Part shown: positions 48,800 to 54,558 of the stretch, piece after piece
Layout: every line of letters begins with the position of its first letter
How positions within the stretch are numbered: position 1 is the first letter of the stretch
Assembly: GCA_944388245.1 (NCBI GenBank)
Contig: CALXIA010000011.1
Span: 1-54,558 of the forward strand
Length of the DNA: 54,558 nt
Source: an uncultured Gemmiger sp.
GTDB lineage: Bacteria > Bacillota > Clostridia > Oscillospirales > Ruminococcaceae
Direction: 5' to 3'
Made by a program: the position numbers and the translations under genes
Notes under the pieces: generated by a model
Database searches by the model: none
What the model saw: only the letters and a program-made list of their open reading frames with translations
Told to the model about the DNA's origin: nothing

Positions 48800-49447
48800 T
48801 TAGAAGTGGATGAACTTCTGAATATCCTTATTGGCGCCCATGATCAGGATTGTCTCATTGTTTTCAAAGATATATTCCGGCTTCGGCAGCGGCTCCAGAA
48901 CGTCTCCCCGCTTGATCGCCAAGATACTAATGTGATACTTCTGCCGCACCGCCAGCTGCACAATGCTCTTGCCGATCCAGCTTTCCGGCACGGTGGTCTC
49001 ATAGATCGAATGATCCGCGTTCAACTCAATATAATCGAACACATTATCCGAGCCGTAGCGGACCGCCGCGCGAATGGCCATCTGCTTTTCCGGGTACACC
49101 ACATCGTCCGCCCCGTTGCGCAGCAGGAATTTGGCGTGTACATCCCGGTTGGCACGGGCCAGCACAAACCGGGCGCCATAGTCCTTCAGCAGCGCGGTGG
49201 TCTCCAGAGAACTCTGGAAATTGTCACCGATCGCCACCACACACAGGTCAAAATCGCGCACTCCCAGCGAAGCGATAAACTGTTCGTTGGTGGAATCCCC
49301 GATCTGGGCGTTGGTCACCAGGGGCAGGATCTCGTTGACCCGGTCCTCATTCACGTCCACCGCCAGCACATCGTGGTTCATTTCGTTGAACTTCTGCGCC
49401 ATGTGGCGGCCAAAGCGGCCCAGGCCAATCAATAAAATGGACTTCAT
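48800..49447 (-). CDS. ktrA: KtrA/TrkA-type K+ uptake regulatory subunit
   Basis: KtrA is the cytoplasmic RCK gating ring of the KtrAB K+ channel-like transporter and binds ATP, ADP or NAD(H). The 215-residue protein starts KSILLIGLGRFGRHMAQKF with the Rossmann GLGRFG loop, has the acidic AVDVNED end of strand 2 and the IGDSTN block (RCK_N, about 1-130), and a C-terminal RCK_C domain (about 135-215, IVQLAVRQKYHISILAIKRG). The start at 49447 has an AGGAGGAA site. It lies 35 bases behind ktrB in one operon. Confidence 0.93.
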   Translation of the reverse strand: MKSILLIGLGRFGRHMAQKFNEMNHDVLAVDVNEDRVNEILPLVTNAQIGDSTNEQFIASLGVRDFDLCVVAIGDNFQSSLETTALLKDYGARFVLARANRDVHAKFLLRNGADDVVYPEKQMAIRAAVRYGSDNVFDYIELNADHSIYETTVPESWIGKSIVQLAVRQKYHISILAIKRGDVLEPLPKPEYIFENNETILIMGANKDIQKFIHF

Positions 49448-49482
49448 ACAATTCCTCCTGTTCGGTTCTGAACAAAAATGGC

Positions 49483-50826
49483 TTAACCAATCGTAATACG
49501 TTCCTGCGGAAGCTGGGACGGCGTAGGCACATGCCCGCTGACCAGCGCGTAGATCATGGTGAGACCGCCCACGCGGCCAAAATACATCAGCACAATCAGA
49601 ATCACCTGGGACAGCGGCCCCAGGCCTGTGGTGCAGCCCAGCGTGAGCCCCACCGTGCCAATCGCGGAAGCGCACTCAAACAGCACCATGCTCAGCGGCA
49701 ATCCCTCCACCAGCGTAATGATCACGGCCCCCGCCAAAAACAAGGTCATATACATCACAATGATCGCCACCGCGCTGCGCAGCACATCCTGCGGGATGCG
49801 CCGGCCAAAGGTGGTGACCCCATCCCGCTTGGAATATACCGCCCGCACCGTCAAAAACACGACGGCCAGCGAAGTGGTCTTGAAACCGCCCGCCGTGGAA
49901 CCGGGCGAACCGCCTGTGAGCATCAAAAAAATCATCAGCAGAATGGTGACCGGGTGCAGCAGGGTCAGGTCCACCGTATTGAATCCGGCCGTTCGGGTGG
50001 TGACCGACTGGAACAACGCCGCCCACAGCCGTTCCCCCAGGCTCAGACCTTGCCAGGCAGTCTGGTTGAACTCGTAGGTAAACAGATAAATCGCCGGCAA
50101 TACCAGCAGCAAGCCGGTGGTCACCAACACCATCTTGGTTTGCAGGCGGTACGCATGGAAGCGGAACTTGTTGCGCAGGATATCGCTCCAGGCGAAAAAG
50201 CCGATACCGCCCGATACGATCAACACCATGATCACCAGGTTGACCAGCCAGTCACCGGTATAGCAGACCAATGAACTGAAGGGCGCGCGCACCCCCATCA
50301 GGTCAAATCCCGCGTTGCAGAATGCGGACACCGAATGAAACAGCCCATACCAGGCGCCCTGCACAAAGCCAAACTCCGGAATGAACCGAAACGCCAGCAG
50401 AACAGCAGAGACCAACTCCATCGCCAGGGTAAAGCGAAGGATAAAACCGGTCAGCCGCACGATCCCGCCCACCTGAGGCGCGGAAATCGATTCCTGCATC
50501 ACATATCTCTGCCGAAAGCCGATCCGCCGGCCGGACAGCACCGAAACGATGACCGCCATCGTCACCACCCCCATCCCGCCGATCTGGATGAGCAGCAGAA
50601 TGATGGCCTGACCAAACACCGACCAGTAGGTGGCGGTATCCACCACCACCAGGCCGGTCACACAGGTGGCGGACGTAGCGGTAAACAACGCGTCCAGGAA
50701 AGGAGTTACCTGGCGGCTTTGAGACGAAATGGGCAGCATAAGCAGCAATGCCCCGGCGAGAATTAAGAGCCCAAAACTACCCAGCACGATCTGGGCCGGT
50801 GAAATCTGTCGTAATCGCTTTTGCAC
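49483..50826 (-). CDS. ktrB: KtrB/TrkH-type K+ transporter membrane subunit
   Basis: KtrB is the ion-conducting partner of KtrA, with four pseudo-repeated pore units. The 447-residue protein has about ten helices and the pore-loop segments FTATSATCVTGLVV (filter-like TG), HSVSAFCNAGFDL, QSVTTRTAGFNTV and ASAIGTVGLTLG, which match the four TrkH/KtrB filter loops. The start is the GTG at 50826, eight bases behind a CGGAGGA site; a codon at 50874 lies closer to the promoter and has no ribosome site. KtrA follows in the same operon. Confidence 0.93.
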   Translation of the reverse strand: MQKRLRQISPAQIVLGSFGLLILAGALLLMLPISSQSRQVTPFLDALFTATSATCVTGLVVVDTATYWSVFGQAIILLLIQIGGMGVVTMAVIVSVLSGRRIGFRQRYVMQESISAPQVGGIVRLTGFILRFTLAMELVSAVLLAFRFIPEFGFVQGAWYGLFHSVSAFCNAGFDLMGVRAPFSSLVCYTGDWLVNLVIMVLIVSGGIGFFAWSDILRNKFRFHAYRLQTKMVLVTTGLLLVLPAIYLFTYEFNQTAWQGLSLGERLWAALFQSVTTRTAGFNTVDLTLLHPVTILLMIFLMLTGGSPGSTAGGFKTTSLAVVFLTVRAVYSKRDGVTTFGRRIPQDVLRSAVAIIVMYMTLFLAGAVIITLVEGLPLSMVLFECASAIGTVGLTLGCTTGLGPLSQVILIVLMYFGRVGGLTMIYALVSGHVPTPSQLPQERITIG

Positions 50827-50903
50827 GGTTTTCCTCCGATACTGTTTTCGCAAAATGCTTTGGTTCCCGCCCAATCGGGCGTAAAAAGGGATATGCTGGC
50901 TCT

Positions 50904-50932
50904 ACTATAATACATCCATAGTCGGTTTGCAA
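50904..50932 (-). promoter_or_regulatory. Promoter of ktrBA
   Basis: Minus strand -35 TTGCAA (50927-50932), 17-base spacer, -10 TATAGT (50904-50909). The leader of about 75 bases is too short for a c-di-AMP riboswitch of the ydaO type. Confidence 0.65.
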
Positions 50933-51072
50933 GTCTGTTTGTACAGGATGCATCCGGCGCAACATTTTGGGTACAACTTTTCAATCCGCCAAACCATTCT
51001 TTGATCTGAAGTGGTAAATTTTCGTATTTCAGGATTTTTTCGTGCAAAACATGGACTTTTGTTGAATTTTCT

Positions 51073-51080
51073 GGTATAAT
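51073..51080 (+). promoter_or_regulatory. Extended -10 promoter of the AraC gene
   Basis: TGGTATAAT (extended -10; TATAAT at 51075-51080), 30 bases before the GTG start. The -35 (TGGACT near 51052) is weak. The 200-base region upstream is AT-rich and otherwise empty. Confidence 0.55.
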
Positions 51081-51110
51081 GACCCGTAGCATTGTCAGGA
51101 GGTGTTTTCC

Positions 51111-51962
51111 GTGTCGGGGGTCTACAAGCAGTCCTTCAAGCAAAATTATACCGATAATGTAGAACTTTCCATCTTCAACTGCGGGCTTGAATCCTGCACA
51201 CCGGGGCACACCTGGGGGCCGGGCATCCGGGACCATTATCTGATCCATCTGGTTGTTTCCGGGCGGGGAACCTACCGGATCGGCCAGCAATCCTATTCTC
51301 TGGAGGCCGGCCATTTGTTTTTGATCAAGCCCAACCAGCTGATCAGCTATACTGCCGATATGGAGGACCCCTGGGAATACTATTGGGTCGGGTTCAACGG
51401 CGCCTTTGCCAGCAAGTTTGTGCAGCAGACCCCCTTTACCGACGCGCGGCCGGTACACCGCTGCAAGGACATGGAAAAGCTCAAGGAACTGTTGCACGGC
51501 ATTTATCTGCATCGGGGGCCGGAACCCCAGAATGAAGCCATGATGGTGGGATACCTGTATCTGTTCATGGCCAATCTGATCCAGGAAGCGCAGGAGATGG
51601 AAAGCCGCACCGGCAACTCCAGTTCGCAGTATGTGCTCAATGCCATCAAGTACATTCAGTTCAACTACTCGCAGGACATCAGCATCGACGATATCGCCAA
51701 ATCCGTGGGGGTCAGCCGCAGCCATCTGTACCGGGTATTCATGAGCAACGTGGGCCAGAGCCCGATCGATTATCTGACCAGCTACCGCATCAACGAGGCG
51801 TGCGCGCTGCTGCGCACTTCGCAGCTTTCCATTGCTGAGATCGCCGTGTCGGTGGGCTTTTTCGATCAATTTTACTTTTCACGCGTATTCAAGAAAGCCA
51901 AGGGCGTCCCTCCCAGCAAGTACATGGCCAGCTTTGAACATGCATCCAACTCTGAAAAATAA
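51111..51962 (+). CDS. AraC-family transcriptional regulator
   Basis: The 283-residue protein has an N-terminal cupin-like AraC ligand domain (about 20-140, YLIHLVVSGRGTYRIGQQSYSLEAGHLFLIKPNQLISY) and a C-terminal double helix-turn-helix (about 180-278, YIQFNYSQDISIDDIAKSVGVSRSHLYRVFMSNVG, then IAEIAVSVGFFDQFYFSRVFKKAKGVPPSKY). This layout is typical of sugar-responsive regulators. The GTG at 51111 sits eight bases behind an AGGAGG site; a GTG three codons earlier overlaps that site. It is followed 12 bases on by a periplasmic-binding-like gene, probably in one operon. Confidence 0.92.
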   Translation: MSGVYKQSFKQNYTDNVELSIFNCGLESCTPGHTWGPGIRDHYLIHLVVSGRGTYRIGQQSYSLEAGHLFLIKPNQLISYTADMEDPWEYYWVGFNGAFASKFVQQTPFTDARPVHRCKDMEKLKELLHGIYLHRGPEPQNEAMMVGYLYLFMANLIQEAQEMESRTGNSSSQYVLNAIKYIQFNYSQDISIDDIAKSVGVSRSHLYRVFMSNVGQSPIDYLTSYRINEACALLRTSQLSIAEIAVSVGFFDQFYFSRVFKKAKGVPPSKYMASFEHASNSEK

Positions 51963-51974
51963 AGGATCCCCTTC

Positions 51975-52955
51975 ATGAAACGTTATCTGATTCATATACT
52001 GGAATTTTACCTGATCGCGGGCACCCTGTGTGCCTGCGGATACGCCGCCCTGCTGCTGGGCGGCTATTTTGACCAGGCCCCCCGGGCCGTGTACATTCAG
52101 CAGGAGGGCGCGGAAGGCGCCTTTGCCGACCAGATCGCCGCAATGCTGGGCGATGACCTGCGCCTGACCATCGCGGACAGCGGCGATGATCTTTTGACAC
52201 AGGCCACCGAACTGCTGGAGTCGGACGCCTGCGCGCTGGTGCTGGATCTGAAGACCATCCCGGAAAACGCGCAGGCCCTCACCGAACTGGCCCGGGAAAA
52301 GCAGATCGCCCTGATCTGGCTGGGCGCCCGGCCCGACGCAAAGGTGCTGGAATACGAAAACAGCTGGTATGTGGGCAGTGACCCGGCACAGGCCGGCGAA
52401 TTGTTGGGCGAACAGGCGGCCATGCTGTTCCGGGAGGGAACAGCTGCCGATCGGAACGCCGATCTCCTGCTGCAATATGTGTGGGCCGGCAACACCGCGT
52501 TTGCCGATGCCGGCACGCTGCAACAATATATTCTGGACGAATGTGAGCATTACGGGGTTTATACCGCCCAGGTGGGATCGCTGAGCGGGACCGAGCAGGA
52601 TCTGGCGGAACAGGCCGGCGTGGAACTGGCCGAGCCGTCTGCCCAGCCGGAGATCCTGTTTTTCTCCGACCCGCAGGCACTGGAATCCATGGAACTGGCC
52701 CGCCCCTCCCTGCCCTGGTGGGCGGAGGACAGCAGCCTGCCCGTGCTGACCACCGCCCCCAGCCGGGAGGTTGCCTCCAGCCTGATCCAAAAGGGTCAGG
52801 CCGCCGCGGTGGCCTGGTACGACGGCACCACCGCCTCTCAACTGGTAACCGCCATGCTGCGCAATACGGCCGCTCTGCGCTTTGTCGGGCAGGGTGAGGA
52901 CATTCAGCCCGACGGGCAGTTTTTTGCCATACCCTATCAACTGATGACCGCTTGA
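51975..52955 (+). CDS. Periplasmic-binding-protein-like sugar-sensor protein
   Basis: The 326-residue protein has an N-terminal helix (about 8-31, a signal anchor; the Cys-Ala-Cys there is not a proper lipobox) and a type 1 periplasmic-binding fold: YIQQEGAEGAFADQIAAML, ALVLDLKTIPENAQALTELAREKQIALIWLG (strand-helix-strand), VGSDPAQAGELLGEQAA (the ligand-side helix of ribose and galactose binding proteins) and a C-terminal PSREVASSLIQKGQAAAVAWYDG block. No permease or ATPase gene is next to it, so it may be a membrane-tethered sensor working with the AraC regulator rather than a transporter part. An AAAGGAT site precedes the ATG. Confidence 0.75.
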   Translation: MKRYLIHILEFYLIAGTLCACGYAALLLGGYFDQAPRAVYIQQEGAEGAFADQIAAMLGDDLRLTIADSGDDLLTQATELLESDACALVLDLKTIPENAQALTELAREKQIALIWLGARPDAKVLEYENSWYVGSDPAQAGELLGEQAAMLFREGTAADRNADLLLQYVWAGNTAFADAGTLQQYILDECEHYGVYTAQVGSLSGTEQDLAEQAGVELAEPSAQPEILFFSDPQALESMELARPSLPWWAEDSSLPVLTTAPSREVASSLIQKGQAAAVAWYDGTTASQLVTAMLRNTAALRFVGQGEDIQPDGQFFAIPYQLMTA

Positions 52956-52972
52956 CCCAAAGGAGGGCCGCT

Positions 52973-54558
52973 ATGTCTGTGCGGAAGAATGCCGTGATCC
53001 CACTCCGAATTGAGAGCCTGTCCAGCGACGGAAACGGTGTGGGCCGGGCTGAGGGGCAAGCGATCTTTGTTCCCGGCTGCGCGGTCGGTGATGAAATCCT
53101 GGCCCGCATTGTGAAAGACTGCGGCCGCTACGCCTTTGCCATCGTGGAGGAACTCCGCCACCCTGGCCCCGGCCGTGTGCCGCCGGATTGCCCGGTCAGC
53201 ACCCGTTGCGGCGGATGCTGTTTCCGTCATCTGGACTACGGGACCGAATGCAAGGCCAAGGAGAGTTTTGTACAGGACGCGTTTACCCGCATCGGGGGAA
53301 TGGATCTTGCGGTGGAGCCGATCCTGCCCGCCCCCTCTCCCCTGCGTTACCGCAACAAGGTACAGTTGCCGGTAGGGGTCGGGCCGGACGGGCATCTGAC
53401 CACCGGATTTTACGCCGGGCGCAGCCACCGGATCGTGCCCTGTGCGGACTGTCTGCTGCAGCCGGAATGGATGAACCAGGCGGCGCAGGCAGCCTGTCAA
53501 TTGCTGGAACAGGCTGGCGTCACCGCCTACGATGAGGCGGCCGGTACCGGTCTGATCCGGCACCTGTTTTTGCGGGAGGGCTGGCACAGCGGCCAACGGC
53601 TTCTGTGTTTTGTGGTCAACGGGGACCGTTTGCCGCGGGAGGCAGAACTCGCCGCAAAACTGGCACAGGAGTTTTCTCTCACCACCGCACTTCTCAACCA
53701 AAACACCGCCAACACCAACGTGATTCTTGGCCGCACAACCCGCACGCTGCTGGGGCCAGGGTACATCACGGACACGCTGGCCGGGGTTCCCATCCAAATG
53801 GGGGTGCACGAATTTTATCAGGTCAACACCCCTGCCGCCGAGCAGCTGTACGCGGTGGCCCGGCAATACGCCGCGCTTCGCTCTCAGGACCATCTGCTGG
53901 ATGTGTACTGCGGAATGGGCACCATCGGGCTGTCCATGTATAGCGATTGTGCCCGGTTGACCGGGATCGAGGTCGTGCCCCAATCGGTGGACGCTGCCCG
54001 GGAAGTGGCGGCGCGCATGGGGGCAGACCGGGCGGAATTTTTCTGCATGGACGCGGGGCAGGCCGCAGAACGGCTGTCCCGGCAGCCCGGATACCAGCCC
54101 GATGTGATCGTGCTGGATCCCCCACGCAAGGGCTGCGACGCCGCCACCCTGAACGCTGTGGCCCGTATGGCCCCACGGACCATTGTCATGGTCAGCTGCA
54201 ACCCGGCCACCGCCGCCCGGGACGCCCGCACTCTGGCCGACCTGGGGTATGCAACACGCCAGATACAGCCGGTGGACCTGTTCCCGCGCACCAGACACGT
54301 GGAGACTGTATGTTTATTGTCCAAACTTCAAGCGAAGCAACATATCGAGATAAACTTGGATATGGACGAGCTTGATTTGACCGATGCGGAGAAGAAAGCT
54401 ACCTACCAAGAAATCAAGGATTATGTGCTGGAGCATAGCGGCTTGAAAGTCAGCAGCTTGTATATCGCACAGATAAAGCAAAAGTGCGGTATCATCGAGC
54501 GTGAGAACTACAATAAGCCGAAGTCTGAGGACGCTAAACAGCCGGGGTGCCCGCCGGA
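52973..54558 (+). CDS. rlmD: 23S rRNA (uracil-5)-methyltransferase RlmD/RumA with foreign C-terminal extension, 3' end outside window
   Basis: The frame runs open from this ATG (AAAGGAGGG site) to the window end: 528 codons, no stop. It has a TRAM domain (about 1-60), the iron-sulfur Cys cluster CPVSTRCGGC (C-x5-C-x2-C, about 78-87), the SAM loop VYCGMGTIGLSM, the DPPRKGC box and the catalytic Cys in MVSCNPATAARDA. RlmD proteins end soon after RHVETVCLLSKL (about 443-455), but here the frame goes on for over 75 residues: KQHIEINLDMDELDLTDAEKK-type start, KVSSLYIAQIKQKCGIIEREN, NKPKSEDAKQPGCPP. From about 54303 the DNA turns AT-richer with different codon use. See findings on an inserted element. 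Confidence 0.9.
   Translation, partial: MSVRKNAVIPLRIESLSSDGNGVGRAEGQAIFVPGCAVGDEILARIVKDCGRYAFAIVEELRHPGPGRVPPDCPVSTRCGGCCFRHLDYGTECKAKESFVQDAFTRIGGMDLAVEPILPAPSPLRYRNKVQLPVGVGPDGHLTTGFYAGRSHRIVPCADCLLQPEWMNQAAQAACQLLEQAGVTAYDEAAGTGLIRHLFLREGWHSGQRLLCFVVNGDRLPREAELAAKLAQEFSLTTALLNQNTANTNVILGRTTRTLLGPGYITDTLAGVPIQMGVHEFYQVNTPAAEQLYAVARQYAALRSQDHLLDVYCGMGTIGLSMYSDCARLTGIEVVPQSVDAAREVAARMGADRAEFFCMDAGQAAERLSRQPGYQPDVIVLDPPRKGCDAATLNAVARMAPRTIVMVSCNPATAARDARTLADLGYATRQIQPVDLFPRTRHVETVCLLSKLQAKQHIEINLDMDELDLTDAEKKATYQEIKDYVLEHSGLKVSSLYIAQIKQKCGIIERENYNKPKSEDAKQPGCPP
54293..54315 (+). other. Candidate attachment site / left boundary of an integrated element in rlmD
   Basis: The bases CACGTGGAGACTGTATG (54296-54312) encode the conserved HVETV end of RumA/RlmD. 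The composition changes right here: by hand count 38 of 60 bases are G or C at 54241-54300, but 23 of 60 at 54301-54360 and 27 of 60 in each of the next two blocks. From memory, integrative elements in streptococci use the 3' end of the rum methyltransferase gene as target with a CACGTGGAG-type core. The right end is outside the window. Confidence 0.5.

Noticed and set aside
50833-50932. Possible c-di-AMP (ydaO) riboswitch before ktrB
   Set aside because: The leader is only about 75 bases and shows none of the ydaO core elements.
1-54558. tRNA, rRNA, insertion sequence or prophage genes
   Set aside because: No cloverleaf, rRNA segment, transposase or phage structural motif was seen; the only hint of a mobile element is at the extreme right end.

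Overview
The window is GC-rich chromosomal DNA from a low-G+C-lineage (Firmicutes/Bacillota) bacterium with an unusually high GC content. It most likely comes from the gut Clostridia, in the Oscillospiraceae/Ruminococcaceae range (Faecalibacterium, Gemmiger and Subdoligranulum are the genera I would think of first). The evidence is a Gram-positive style division cluster led by mraZ, the ylxM-ffh-rpsP-khpA-rimM-trmD block, an HPr with both His15 and Ser46, a Na+-pumping decarboxylase subunit pair, KtrAB-type K+ uptake, and consensus SigA promoters with AGGAGG ribosome sites. There is no sign of an outer membrane. No tRNA, rRNA, CRISPR array or insertion sequence was seen, and no stretch above 300 bases lacks a gene.

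Layout. 1-188: start of a UvrD-type helicase (leaves the window). 422-2057: Na+-pump decarboxylase beta and gamma subunits. 2252-6047: MacB-like ABC operon (ATPase, surface protein, permease), preceded by a DUF218 protein. 7054-10641: deoB, then divergent pyk and luxS. 10746-11645: a ricin-fold lectin with a histone-H1-like tail. 11899-12609: sfsA. 12636-15487: two riboswitch-controlled ion modules: a Mn2+-type (yybP-ykoY) leader before an OadB paralogue plus a 41-residue membrane peptide, then a fluoride-type leader before a cation/proton antiporter. 15579-26004: division and cell-wall cluster (mraZ, rsmH, ftsL, PASTA-PBP, murF, mraY, ftsW, murG, ftsQ). 26306-29562: coiled-coil protein, rsmD, uvrC, ptsH. 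29799-33449: ylxM, ffh, rpsP, khpA, rimM, trmD. 33660-35771: two PLP enzymes. 35841-39233: phosphoglucomutase and comM/yifB. 39372-42205: DUF2975/XRE pair, lipoprotein, DUF4173 membrane protein. 42333-46280: Gld-like ABC system. 46556-48720: ECF sigma factor with an RsgI/PepSY-type partner. 48800-50826: KtrA/KtrB. 51111-54558: AraC regulator, periplasmic-binding-like protein, and an RlmD methyltransferase whose end changes abruptly to lower-GC DNA.

The most interesting points are: (1) a stand-alone OadB-like Na+ carrier with a tiny membrane partner under a Mn2+-type riboswitch, with a fluoride riboswitch module directly behind it; (2) the RlmD C-terminus, which looks like the left edge of an integrated element in the rum/rlmD gene; (3) the lectin-H1-tail fusion; (4) an ECF sigma factor paired with an RsgI-like, three-PepSY anti-sigma candidate; (5) an intrinsic terminator inside the rpsP-trmD operon.

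All product names are from reading translated sequence and motifs; no database search was run.
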